DNA of 64,000 nt, taken from NCBI GenBank assembly GCA_001599715.1, contig BCHU01000002.1:1240001-1304000 (forward strand), read 5' to 3'. The notes under the pieces are model-generated. The model did no database searches. It saw only the letters and a program-made list of their open reading frames with translations, and was not told the origin of the DNA. The position numbers were made by a program, and so were the translations under genes. Shown here piece by piece: positions 43,422 through 55,526 of the stretch (position 1 is the first letter of the stretch; the number at the start of each line of letters is the position of its first letter). The stretch comes from Phaeotremella fagi. Its lineage: Eukaryota > Basidiomycota > Tremellomycetes > Tremellales > Phaeotremellaceae.

Positions 43422-45527
43422 TCACCCTCCAACTGAATCCATCGCTTTCTTCAATCTCATTCTCAATTGATCATCTCGTACTCCGTTGCCAGGATTGTTA
43501 GCAGCAGGGATGACGGTAGCATGACCTCTGTCTTCTTCCAGCGATGCACGAGCCTTCTCAGATGGTCTAGCTACCAGTGGTGGTGGTTCATTGGCACTGA
43601 CTTTGGTCTCTACAGGTATTGTCGTTGTCGCTGTCGCCGTCGTCTCCGATCCTGATATACGTTGAACGGTTTCCGTACAAATCGCTCTTCTTTGCCAACG
43701 ACGTCGACGTGTGAACTGTGATTTGTCAATCCTCTTCTTTGGTCTTACTTACTTTGCCTAAACCGCCTCTTGGTCCCATTCCTTCCCATTTGTTATCTCC
43801 GTACACCCAACCATCTTGATCCGTCACCTGATGATGGCGTTAGGATCGATATATAGAAGAGACAATAAGCAACTCACTCCATCCACTTCAGTAACAACGG
43901 CACCAATACTTAATGGTATATCCTCAACTATCTCTTCACTAGCCTGACTTCCTGTTCTTGCCCTTCTCATTTCTGTACTCTTAGCAGGAGAACCTGTACC
44001 CGGTCGACTACCAACAACCCCAGCAGGACTAGTAGTTCTAGCTTTCAATCTCTCCAAACCCTTCGTGAAAGCTTGCTCAGCCATCGCATGAGCTCTCGCA
44101 CCCGCCGATAAAGCATCTTCCGTGGAGAAGATGGATTGACTAGCTGTTGGTGGTGAAGTCCCCGTTGAGAATGTTCCTGATAAAGGTCGATTGGTCGTAC
44201 CACCTAAAGAAAAACCTGAGGTGCTCTCCTGCTCCTCATCTATTTTGGGAGTTGGAAGTGGAATAGACGCTGATGCAGAGTTTGATGTTGGAGTTGTTCG
44301 GACAATTGACCAATCGTCATCTAACCATCGCCAGACGGCTGTTCTCTTACATTTGGCATTTGGATCGGTTTTGGTGGGTACTGGAAGAATAATCGATGCC
44401 GCTGCAGGTAATGGGAAAGAAGACGGAGGTGAGACAGGAAGTAGATGAGAATCACACCTGTAGATTAGCACAATATATCGAAATGGAGACTTACCAACTG
44501 GGTCGTTCTTGGGGTAATAAAGCACTAGTCCAATCCAAACCCATCCACCATCTTTGGTTTTCCTGAACCTCGAACCTGAAGTAAATAGGGTTCCCAGATT
44601 TCTCTTCCGAGTCCTCATCATCGATGGCCGAACCATTCAGACCAGCAGTGTTACTCATTTTAGGTCTGAAAGCAAAAGCGAGCGATGGCCGACGCGAGAC
44701 AGCCCATTTCGATTTTATCCACCCTACCGGTGAAAAAGCTAGATCGAATCGATAAGATTGATCAGGTGGTGATCCAAACGTAAATAAAAAGGCTAGTGCT
44801 AAACCACGTCGGACTGCTAAGGATTTCGAGAGGAGATTGTAGAGTTGAGCAAAAGGTGGTGAAGGTAAAAGTAAGATGATGGTTCCAGCTAAAAGGAGTA
44901 ATGATCTATATCCAATTAAACGACCTGAAAGTATCCATACCATCCATAAAATCACAAGACCTCTGGCCAATCTTCTGACTCCGAGTTGACGGAATCGAGC
45001 GTATAAAGTGGAAGCTGTTGGGATAGGGGAAGGAGGGAGAAGAGCATGGATAGCGTGAAGATCTGATAATGTGCAAAGTAACGATTCAGGTGTGGAAGGC
45101 TGTGAAAAACTTTGTTTTGGTGGTGCTCGATCTTTTGACAGTAGACGTAGAGAATCCAATGGAATCAATGGGAAAAATAATAACGGTGGGAGAAGATATC
45201 TTGGCATAATCAACTACTGTTTTTACACGACAAACGACAATGAACAACTTACCTGAAGGCATGTTTTGAACCGAGACATAACCCCCACCAAGCACCGACT
45301 ACCATCCAGCTCTGCACTCTCCTACCGTTCTTCCATAGGATAACTTCTAAACATGTTCTGAGGAATGAGATTGGTCGTGCGAAAAGAATTAATAACCGAA
45401 GAACGGGAGCTGGGAGAGATGCGACGAGATCTTGAGATTGAACTACTTGGGGTGTTGGTGTTGGAGTTGACGTTGATTCTTCTGTTGCCTTTGTAGGTAA
45501 GACAGCAGGTTGAGGTATACCTGGCAT
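43422..45527 (-). CDS. Dysferlin-domain peroxin (PEX30/PEX23/PEX24 family)
   Basis: Start at 45527 (MPGIPQPAVLPTKATEES). Hydrophobic segments lie around LRLLILFARPISFLRTCLEV, the first intron joint (..AFRYLLPPLLFFPLI), LARGLVILWMVWILSG and YRSLLLLAGTIILLLP, a reticulon-like membrane region typical of Pex30-type proteins. The dysferlin N-half follows as FRFEVQENQRWWMGLDWTSA and LLPQERPSWCD, with WRWLDDDW. After a Ser/Thr-rich insert, the C-half reads QDGWVYGDNKWEGMGPRGGL and GKFTRRRRWQRRA. The W/R-rich repeats are diagnostic of DysF domains. The family shapes ER subdomains where peroxisomes and lipid droplets form. The final exon ends with MDSVGG at 43422. It diverges from DBP8. Confidence 0.85.
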
Positions 45528-45738
45528 TCTTTCTGATTAGATGATCATTGGTTTCTTGATTGTAGAAAGTAAGAAGGTAGAATTCGTTTGCGTCATCCAT
45601 TCAATCCGTTGGCAGGACACGACTTAACCGGTCATTCTTTTTTCCTTCTAACGTGGAGCCCCGCATCACCAATTTGTAAAAATTTGATCCAACCATAACA
45701 ATCTTTGTTGACAGTTTACATTTCACTTCAATTCCAAT

Positions 45739-47835
45739 ATGGTAACAAAAACGAACACAAAAGTCAAATCCATCAAGGCCAAACCTTCATCCCCAACTAT
45801 GATACTGGATCAAGATGAGATCTTGAAATCAATGTTGGCGGCGAAAAAGCTAGGGAAGCAGAAAGCTGTCGAAGACTCGGACGACAGTGATGAAGATCAA
45901 TCAGAGGATGATAGCGGATCCAGTGACAACGAGGATGATGAAGAAGAGGAGGAGGAAGTTGGATCTAGTAGTTCGTCGAAGAGATCAAATCATCTGAAAA
46001 GGTCACGTTCGAATTCGATTTCGTCCAACGACTGGAAAGTCGCAGGAAAAATCACCCAACCTGTCTCAACATCGACCACTTCCAGAGTCAATCTCGCCAA
46101 TCGTTCTCAAATCACAAAACCAGCTACCATACCTAAATCTCTCCCTTCGAATCCAAAACCTTCAAAGGAGACTACGTTTGCCTCGTTAGGCCTGTCTCAA
46201 CCTATCATCTCAGCACTTCAGACAATCAATATCAAACAGCCCACCGAGATCCAAGCTGCATGTGTTGGGCCTATTTTATCAGGTAAGGGGTCTTATTTAT
46301 AACGAGTCGAGGCTTTCCCTAACCCAGTTAATTTAGGTCGAGATTGTATCGGAGGTGCTAAGACGGGTAGCGGTAAAACTATGGCGTTTGCTTTACCTAT
46401 TCTTGAGAAAATCGCTAGAGATCCATTTGGTGTCTATGCTGTGGTCTTAACTCCAACGAGGTGAGTAAAAATCTCGTCATCAAATCAGTATCAGTAAATT
46501 GAAAATACCTATAGGGAACTAGCTTATCAACTAACGGAACAGTTTCTTGTCATTGGACGTCCTCTTGGATTGAAAACCGTGACGATCGTCGGTGGAATGG
46601 ATACCTTGACCCAAGCACAGGAACTTGAATCCAGACCTCATGTGGTCGTAGCTACACCAGGAAGATTATGCGATCTTCTCAGAAGTGACGGGAGTGGAGT
46701 AGGGAAACTCAGTCGGGTTAGAGTTTTAGTGAGTCGAATTATGATCAAACAAGGAGAGGGACTGACTCAAAATAGGTCCTCGATGAAGCTGATCGATTGT
46801 TGACATCCACTTTTGCACCTGATTTGGCATATCTCTTCTCACAAATACCGGCAAAACGTCAAACTTGTCTTTTTACGGCTACAGTTAGCGATGCCATCAT
46901 GGAACTAGCGAATAAACCACCTGCCCCTGGGAAAGAAGTGCCTTATGTTTATCGTGTCGAGTCGGAGTAAGTGATAATCACTTCTCAATTGATCAGTCGA
47001 CTGATGTTTTATGAAAGCTCTCTCACTGTTGCGAATCTGAAACAAAGATATTTATTCATACCCAGTCAAATTCGAGATCCGTATCTTTACTATCTACTTC
47101 GCAACCCACCTGATCTGATCGATATTGCTCTTCGATTGACCACCAAGAAGGATGAAACGACGGAGAAAGAGAAAAATCAAAGACACGGGAAAAAGTCGAA
47201 GAAGACCCAGGAAGAATCAGATCCAACTCTAACCATCCCGTCAACCATCATTTTCGCGCAAAGATGTGCCTCTGCGCATCTCCTTCATCTACTATTGAAT
47301 TCATTGGAAATCCCCTCAGTACCCCTTCACTCACATTTAACCCAACCCCAAAGACTCCAGTCATTAGCCAGATTTCGTGCTGGCGAAGTTCCAGTGCTGG
47401 TGACCACGGACGTCGGATCTCGTGGTTTAGATATCCCGGAGGTGGCGATGGTTATAAATTGGGATTGTCCCCGTAGATCAGACGATTACGTTCATAGAGT
47501 CGGTCGTACGGCTCGTGCTGGAAGAGGTGGTTTGGCTATCACGATTATCACCGAGAGGGATGTGGAATTGGTTAAAAATATTGAGAAGGAGGTTAAGATC
47601 ACATTGGAAGAATTGGTTTTACCCGAGGAGCAGGTTTTGGAGAGTTTGAATGCGGTTTCCGTGGCTAGGAGGGTTGCTACCATGGTAAGTTATCACTACT
47701 TTGAATTTTTAAGGTTCTAGTGCTGATCGATGTTCTTTACAGGAAATGCACGATTCAGGATTTGGAGAGAGACAGGCTACGAACAAAGCTAAACAGATCA
47801 AGAGGATGAGGAGGGATGCTGCAAAGGGTGAATAG
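45739..47835 (+). CDS. DBP8: DEAD-box ATP-dependent RNA helicase DBP8
   Basis: An acidic/serine-rich N-terminus precedes [15 protein letters not shown] and the Q motif ([15 protein letters not shown]). Motif I is [10 protein letters not shown], Ia LTPTREL, Ib VATPGRL, II LDEAD (across a splice joint near 46776), [35 protein letters not shown] and [15 protein letters not shown] instead of SAT in motif III and [15 protein letters not shown] are characteristic of Dbp8. It works in the nucleolus on 18S rRNA and 40S subunit maturation. The C-terminus is basic ([14 protein letters not shown]). All motifs are intact. Its ATG is 211 bp from that of the peroxin. Confidence 0.92.
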
Positions 47836-47931
47836 ATCTTTGGTGGTTACTGTACAATGTTATGTACAACAGAAGTTAATTTATGAATTTTGTTGATACA
47901 ACGGGTTGTATGTCATGATCAACTATCCTCC

Positions 47932-48285
47932 TCACATCCCTGATTCAACTTCAATCAATTTCTCACTCAAACCAGTATTTGATAAAGAAGATTCCTCAAA
48001 TGAGAGAACGACATCTTTCCGAATACTTTTCAAGATAGAATTACGATGTCGAGTTTCGACGAGATCTAAAGCGAGGGAGTACATGATTAAACCGAATGCC
48101 GTTCCAACTGATCAAGATTAGTACCAATGGGGGAAGCATATATATTGGAAGGGTTGACTTGACTTACTAACGAAGGTGATTATGTGGTAATTCGAACCAC
48201 CTGAAGATTGGATTTCACACATATGAGTCACCATCCGACGATACATGAAATCACATAAAGCTGTGTCTGGGGAGATTGGCGCCAT
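47932..48285 (-). CDS. Small two-exon protein of about 95 residues with one hydrophobic segment
   Basis: Start at 48285 (MAPISPDTALCDFMYRRMV). A GTAAGT donor near 48168 and a GATCAG acceptor join IITFVIGTAFGLIMYSLALD, a likely transmembrane helix across the exon joint, followed by a basic/polar tail LVETRHRNSILKSIRKD and ..EVESGM. I do not recognise it; size and layout resemble small mitochondrial or ER membrane proteins. The clean splice joint that creates the hydrophobic helix supports it. Its stop lies 97 bp from the end of DBP8 (convergent). Confidence 0.5.
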
Positions 48286-48824
48286 GATTTGGGTATTCTT
48301 TCAATCTTGGATCTTTGAGAACGAAGAAAATGTACTCTTTTGGTGGGTTTTGAAGGTTTGATTCATTGTTTTGATTGGGATATGGTATTTTATACGCCCC
48401 TCTTTCATTTGTACAAAGGAGGATAACATTAGAAAGGGATGGAATCACAAAGGAAAGGGATTTTAGGGGGACAGTGGGATTACTGTCAAACGTACAAGTT
48501 GTTGTATAGACTTAGGTCTACTTACCATTACTGGCTCACTGATATCACTGGAACAGCATGGCTGTACTCGTACAGTGTACAATGTCCTGTGACCTGTGTT
48601 CAGACGACACTGACACCACCAACACGGTGCCACTGACTCGTTATAAACGTTATAAACGTGTCTGTTCTGTTTCTGACGTGCTTTTACCCTTAATCCTTCA
48701 CTTACACCTTACTCTAACCTCCACCCGAATGACCGTTGACCGAAAAAAAGATAACACAGACTCTGACTGATGCTACGTTCGTCATCTTACTTTCGTTCTT
48801 ATTCAAAGTTAATATCAAATAGAA
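48286..48824. other. Divergent intergenic region
   Basis: About 540 bp upstream of both the small membrane protein and MTA phosphorylase. Contains the direct repeat ACGTTATAAACGTTATAAACGT near 48640 and a CT-rich leader (48690-48720). No gene is seen. Confidence 0.35.
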
Positions 48825-50096
48825 TGTCTTTAGAAGCTGGTGAAAAAGGTATGTATCCCTTGCACGTTGTCAGTGATCAGCACTCACTCTTCCGCCCCAG
48901 TTCTCGTAGGTTGTATCGGTGGTTCCGGTCTCTACCATCTTGACAATTTGACCGTTGTGTGAGTTACCAGTCAGCAACTGTATGGTACACAGCTGACATC
49001 ATACTCCCCACAGTAAACAAATTGAAGTTGACACAGTAAGCCATACCTCACCATAAATTTCAAACCCCAACTTACACCCACTGCAGCCATGGGGTAAACC
49101 ATCGTCACCCATCACAATCTCTCGACTCCCTTCAGGAGACCTAATAGCCTTCCTCTCAAGACACGGTTCATCACACACCATCACCCCAACCGAAGTCCCC
49201 GGACGAGCCAACATCGCCGCCTTGAAACATATCGGTGTCCAAGCGATCGTAGCGTTCTCAGCCGTCGGTTCGCTCAGAGAAGAAATCGCTCCTGGAGATT
49301 TCATCATTCCCGATCAAATCATCGACAGAACCAAGGGTATCAGAGTGGATACTTTCTTTAGAGGTTTGGGTTTGGTCGTTCATTCAATGTTCGGTGATCC
49401 CTTTTCTACCAAATTGAACAACTTTGTCGCTCCCAAAGTTGAGAAGATTTTGGCCGAATCTGGGGTCAAGTTACATACTGGAAAGACTGTTGTTTGTATG
49501 GAGGGTGAGTGAGGCCGTTGTTGTTCTCATTATTATCTTCGTTATTTTTCTTGATTGACCCATTTACTGAATCACCCTTAGGACCCGCTTTCTCAACTCG
49601 TGCTGAATCACTCATGTACCGTCAATGGGGTGGTGATATCATCAACATGTCCGTCATCCCCGAAGCCAAATTGGCCAGAGAAGCAGAATTAGAGTGAATA
49701 CAAACTTCTTCTCCCTATCTAAAAGAAATCTGAAGTTAACACAAACTCTCACTCTCAGCTACACTTTAATCTGTACATCCACCGATTTCGACGCCTGGAG
49801 AACCGGTCACGCACCCGTGACAGTCGAAGAAGTCGTCAAAACCCTTCACACCAACGCTGGAAATGCTCGTGCTGTCGCCGCTGGTCTTTTACAAGATGTT
49901 CATGACGTCGTTGCTGAGGGTAAAGTGTTGGATGAAATTAAAGGTTCAATGCAATTCGCTTGTATCACTAGAGCTGATGTGAGTGATGGATCTTTGTTTT
50001 CGATAGATTTACATTTACTAAACTAAATAATTGATTTAGGTCCAACCTGCTGAATCAAGAAAGATGCTTTCTTTCATTCTTCCATACTTCTCTTAA
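48825..50096 (+). CDS. MEU1: S-methyl-5'-thioadenosine phosphorylase
   Basis: Small exons [27 protein letters not shown], then [21 protein letters not shown], and large exons with the phosphate loop [73 protein letters not shown] and CTSTDFDAW with the purine-contacting Asp residues. Six introns. It ends LSFILPYFS at 50096. The enzyme splits methylthioadenosine, a polyamine by-product, into adenine and methylthioribose-1-phosphate in the methionine salvage pathway. Length and motifs match the trimeric eukaryotic MTAP; nothing is missing. Confidence 0.95.
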
Positions 50097-53000
50097 AGAC
50101 TCACAAGGGATTTCATCACAACTAAAGTTCTTTTTTCAACAAAAATGAATATTGTGTGAGGAAGATAATATATAGTAGGGTTAGAAGATAGATTGGGTAG
50201 TTTTTTTTTTGGTTTTGGATATTCTTATGTATATCTGTATAAATTACCATCAACTGTCATCCCGTGTTATCAGCTCATTTAATCCATTTCCATCAATAGG
50301 TGGAGAGGAATATCCTACTCATTCTTGAAGATATCAAAAGTAAAGTCCGATACACGATACAATCAGTTGAACAGGAAATCGAACAGTCATAAGGAACGGA
50401 TGAATCCAAGAAAAGTCTAGACCCAGAAAAGAAACAGTATCTGATTGTGGAAATTCGACTTGGTATTAGGTTTTGTTGGATAGGGATAAGAGGAGGTAGA
50501 AGATTTTCTCTTGCTTTGAATAAAGCATCTTGTTCCACTTGCGTTCTGACTTCTCTCCTGCTTTATTGATGAGATTCAATTCAGTATACCTCAGTATACC
50601 CAGTCATCATTTTCGAGATAATCTCTAAACCCTAAGACTCTTCGTAAAGAAATCTCCAGGGTGTAATGGGAATAGATTGTGAGTTAATATACACAGTGGA
50701 GTAAACTGTCATGAAAACGTTTACGTGATACGCAGACAAGAAGACGCTGAATAGAAGAAACGATAGATAGGCAAGAGAGATGTTTGGAATCAAATTTTTA
50801 ATGAAATAGTAATATCTCCCAAGTTGAAATATATTTCATTCCAACATGAATGTTTTTTTTTCAGCATGGGAATCGGTTGCGGAAGAGGTGATTCTGACAG
50901 GTGGAAGAAAGATAGAAGAGAAAAGGAATCGAATGGATTCATTGAAACGACGGGAAGATTGATGACGTGAGAGTGAGAGTGAGGGATGTAGGGAGGACAA
51001 GTTGATTTGGATTGATGATAGGAGGTACTCACTGATTGAAACCGTTGATAGAGTACATGATTAAACAACGTAACTAGCCACACCGTCCCATGAACACTTT
51101 GGAATGTTGAATTCGAAGTCAACCTTGAAGATCTCCTCAGCTTCAATCCGAAATAGAGCGTACTGTAAGTGACGTGGGATAGTCTTCTGTTATCGATGAA
51201 CTTGATGTCTGGCTGTGAATGTTTGGATGACAAGTCGAAAAGATGAGCGTTGTAACTAGTGAGTCCAAGAAAAGAACGAAATAAACAAATAGAGAAGGTT
51301 GATCAATGGGATGAAATACATTGGAACAGCTCGTCAAATAAAAACGATTGACAAAAACATCTCGTCAATGATCATCCAACATGGCGAGGAGTAACATCGA
51401 AAGAGAAAAAGAGCATGAAAGAAAGGGTGAATTGGGTAGGGAGGACTCCTACGACAGAGGGGGAAGTCGAAGTAAGATCCAAGAGGATTTGTTACCATAA
51501 CTCTGGAATCAAGTCTGGGGGGATTGAGCGGAAGACATTTTGAAGGTGGCGATTTGATAACCTTTGTGGCAATTCGATTCGAACGGGTTTCGAGGGGGGT
51601 GGTGGTAGCGGTAGCCAAGACAAATTGTCTTATTTTCGAAAACGTAAAAATCACTCTGGAAGTTCATGGAAATCATTCTGTAATGTGTTTTGATGGATTT
51701 GTGAGTTGAGTCATTTGCTTGGAGTGTGAGTCGGACTGGATTTTGTTTTCGCTTTTTCGATCTTCTATTGATTTCGAAAGTAGGTGAATCTTCACAGGTG
51801 CTTCTCGCAAATTTTGTAGCGTTAGATGCAGAGAATCGTATTCTTGTAAAAATTTTCATTTTATTCTTGAACGACATTGTTAGGTTGATCGTCGGTATTG
51901 CTGTGAGTCGACATTCCTCATCAAGAAAAACTATCCATCCTCAGTCGACTCTGAAATCTGACCTTTCACCGGCTATGATCTTGATCTTCAACCCAACATC
52001 CCAAAGAATGGAGGAGGATGTCGAACAAACGAACCAGTAGGAAGTGTCGTTCGCCTGAGGAATTCTGGAGGCCATTCAATATTGAGTTTGCTAAATCTAA
52101 TCTCATTACTCATTGCGGAGTTCAGTAGTCAGAATACGATAACAGGTCATTAAACCATTATTCAGTGAATAACATCTCGTCATGTAAACGAAGGGGTGGA
52201 CGACTACTGACTCTAGAACGGTATAAATTAGTTGAGATGGTTTGACAAGTGGTTATTCAGAGATGGGAACGAGATTAGACTTACACGGACTGTTCTTCCA
52301 CCACCCAATGTTATTATCCAACTGACTTCCCTGTTTCACTAACGCCAAATTGGAGCTGACATCCTCATCTTCACACATGGGTTAGACGTCACGTTGTTCT
52401 TCAAACCAACGGCTTCCAGAATATCGATATCTACATCAGTAAACGTTGTTAATCAGTGGATCAGTGATCAAAGCGGTGAACAACAATTGATGATTACATC
52501 GAGAGTCAGTTAGATCCTCCATATGAATCGTGGAGAAGTAGTTAATAAACGATGTCGAAGATGGTGATCAAGGTTGTGAATATGATATGTAAAACGTCCA
52601 ATACGTGTCTCTTCACTCCAATCACTACCCATTTACAATTGACTGCGAAGCTGAATCTCATCCAAACTGCTTGCCTTCACCAAGTTCTACATCCTTTTGT
52701 CGATGCAGACCTCGTCGGATGATATTGTAGGATCGGTAGGATGAGGAATGACTTGGATCCTTGTTGATGGAAGTGTCAGGACGATGTTGGATGAACTGTT
52801 CACGTTAATGTTATTTAACTCCAGCGAATGGATAATGATGAATTGGACTTGAGGGTTTAGAAGGAGGGGATGAAGGGATAGTGGAGTTGATGACTGTATT
52901 GTTTCTAATGTGTCTTGTTCAGTAGTTCTTGATACGATTCGAGTTCATTGTATATGAAGAATACAAACAAGATCTATATTGACACCTTCGTGACAAGTAA

Positions 53001-53856
53001 AGAGAAGGAAGCCAACCAAGGGTGGATTCTAATGAACGGTACAGACCTCTGTTCATGTCGAACCTGGTTCCTATTACTCTGGTACTCCAGTGAATAGTAC
53101 TAAATACGATATTGAGGTAATGTTGAAGATGATTAAGAAGGGCAGGGAAATTTTTAGCCGCCACCTGTTACGAGTTGTTTGGTTTTTTCCAGTCACATCT
53201 GGATCAACTGACCACCACGCGTTGAAAGATCGAGTATCCGAAGGGAACCAAGAGAGATTGAGCATAAAATATTGGTAAAAGAAGAAGAGATGAGGTATAT
53301 AGGTTATAGGTTCCGGTGTTGAGGTGCATTGGAATTGCTTCAACTAGTAGTGTGGCATCTACAATGTTGTAAGAAAACGGACAATAGAGAGTTTGGTAGC
53401 CGTCCTGTCCCAGCATGGGTCGTTTCGTACTGGATGGTTGGCGCGCATTCGGACTTGAGAAGAGAGAACCTCGTAGACAGCCTTGTGATTGATTTCCTAC
53501 ATGCATTACATGTTTTTCACGTAGAAGCTTCCGTGGCAATGGCTTTAAGTCGGTCTAGTTCTGTTATGCACGTTAACCAAGTTACCTCTGCGTTGGAATC
53601 AAGTCAATTCTATAGGGTTTTTTGCATCCGTACTCAACACAAGCGGCGTTTTAGCATCCGGCGTTATGATCATCATCATTCTCGTAACATGGACTCGAAC
53701 CACCATTGATCTCTTTCTTTTTCATTCACACTAGATATCCACTTAGGTAGTTATCTCATCAGTAGATACTTTAAACTTATCAACGACTTTCGAAAAGTCT
53801 CAAAAAACATACCAGTTTCGCCCTCCTTTTCATATGTTTCGCAACGGTAACCATCA
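50097..53856. other. Gene desert of about 3.7 kb
   Basis: By far the longest stretch without a supportable gene in a window where gaps average a few hundred bases. Open frames occur on both strands (50790-51233, 51509-51877 minus; 53204-53539 minus), but none shows domain motifs, consistent splice joints or normal codon texture. A short direct repeat (CAGTATACCTCAGTATACC) lies near 50582. Many TGATGA/GATGAT strings occur at 52440-52900. A pol III-like A/B-box pair lies at 53691-53749 on the minus strand. Possible contents are a long non-coding RNA, a long promoter or leader for the F-box gene, or decayed sequence. Confidence 0.45.
53691..53749 (-). other. tRNA-promoter-like A/B boxes without a tRNA fold
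   Basis: On the minus strand TACCTAAGTGG (53749-53739) is one mismatch from the A-box consensus, and GGTTCGAGTCC (53701-53691) is a perfect B box 48 nt further on, close to normal spacing. The sequence between cannot form an anticodon arm, the acceptor strands pair at only about four positions and no T-run terminator follows. Best described as a tRNA relic or a chance TFIIIC site. Confidence 0.3.
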
Positions 53857-55526
53857 ATGCCTTTCCTCCAACTTGCACCCGAGATCGTTCAAAGAATAGC
53901 GGGTTTTCTTCGTCCAAATCCACCAGTTCACGTTTTTGAAGATGATCTCACTAATGAGGATACTAGCGTCTGGGGATACGATGGTCAACGAAAGTTTTCA
54001 CAGGATAATGATTTGATTTTAAGAGATATCAGGAACTTAGCTAGTGAGTTGTTGGTTCTGTTTATTTCTTATTGATGCCATTTAGAGATCTGTGTGTTTA
54101 CAAGAGACGCCTTGTCTGATCTTCTCGCTGTGAAGGTTAGAGTACTGAATGACGAGCACTTATCTACAATACGACCAGAACCACTTCGGTAAGTTGTTTT
54201 TATTGGTTGGCACTAACAATCAGTCAACTTCATCTTCAACCAACATCTTTCATGCTCAACATCTCAAATCAGGAGAAATTGCTTTCCAAGATCACTTCAA
54301 ATCAACTCACCAACTTAACATTATCCATATTCCCAGACGTTCTGATTGACAACCTCTCCTCAGAGGCACTGAAGACCGATCCTTACGCCAAAGTGTTGAT
54401 TCAAGTGGCACGTATCAATCCGTCACATTTACGAATCATCTCCAACATCGGTGGTCTTTCTTCATCAATAACGAAAATGCATAAGCTTAAAAGTCTAGAG
54501 ATTGACGATCAAGGTTTCTTGGATAACGGAATATCAACCCCATACGCGACACTGGCTGCTGAGCAACATCGACGGTTACGCGATTTACTGGTTCAATCTT
54601 CACTTCGTCATCTGACTTATTGTCGTAAATATCTAAGTTTCAGACCGGTCGATTACGCTTTCTATGATTTCGGAAACATTTTAAGGTTAGGAAAAGCTTG
54701 TTTGAAAGTTTTGGAAACTTTAACGATACGATATCAAAACGTTTCCACACAAACTTTAAGAGAGATCTTGGACGAATGTCCTAAATTACATACGTTGGTT
54801 TATTACCCACCTAGTCCTCATGAACTACCGAATCTACCACGTCAGCTCAAAGTCTTACGAACCAACTGTCATTTATCTCCTACGGTCAACGCGATACCAC
54901 CTGGTCTGGAAGAATTGAATGTAAGAAAAGATGGACCGCTGTTACCACCACCACCAGACGATTTCGTTCCTCGTTTACCAAACACTCTCACGACTTTGAA
55001 AACTCATATATCACCTCAAGTCGCTCCTCGCGCTTTATCAACACTTTTCAATCAGTCACCTCACATATGTGATCTGGAATTGTTGGTTTTACCGTTACCT
55101 TGGATTGATTCTTGTGGCTGTGTACCAGCATCAAATGAAGTTGGTCTTGATATCACGAATCAACGGGGTTTTAGAGAACACGGTACAGTCATTCCATCAC
55201 AACTAGGTTGGAGAGATGATATCACAATATCACGTTTAATACGTTTAATCTCACCTCTACGATTGAAAAGACTTACAATCAATCATGACCATTATCTATC
55301 AGAAAATCCATTCCCTGATATTCAACATCTCGGTATCACAGAGTCAAGAAGACAAGTCCCGGTATGGTGGGAAAAACATAAAAAGTATTACAAACATCAG
55401 GCGGAATTGATTTTCGTAGGTTCGAACATTGTTGAACTGTTTTGGAGAGTTTGCACGATCATAAATGAAGCTTGGATAGTTTGGAGGAAAGGTGAAGAAG
55501 GTCAATTGTTGGTTGAAAATCAGTGA
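53857..55526 (+). CDS. F-box/leucine-rich-repeat-like protein
   Basis: Start at 53857: MPFLQLAPEIVQRIAGFLRP is a short F-box start (LxxLPxEIxxxIxxxL pattern). Exons join as RDIRNLA-KICVFTRDALSDLL and EPLR-QLHLQPTSFMLN. The remaining ~430 residues show irregular Leu-rich spacing (LKSLEIDDQGFL, LKVLETLTIRY, CPKLHTLVYYP, LEELNVRKDGPL, LKRLTINHDHY), as in fungal F-box proteins with degenerate LRRs. Such proteins bring substrates to SCF ubiquitin ligases via Skp1. The target is unknown. A large gene-free stretch precedes it. Confidence 0.65.

Noticed and set aside
51509..51877. 122-codon minus-strand open frame in the gene desert
   Set aside because: No domain, no paralogue, no coherent flanking splice sites, and composition unlike neighbouring genes.
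53204..53539. 111-codon minus-strand open frame upstream of the F-box gene
   Set aside because: No recognisable motif, and other frames overlap it equally; not distinguishable from chance.
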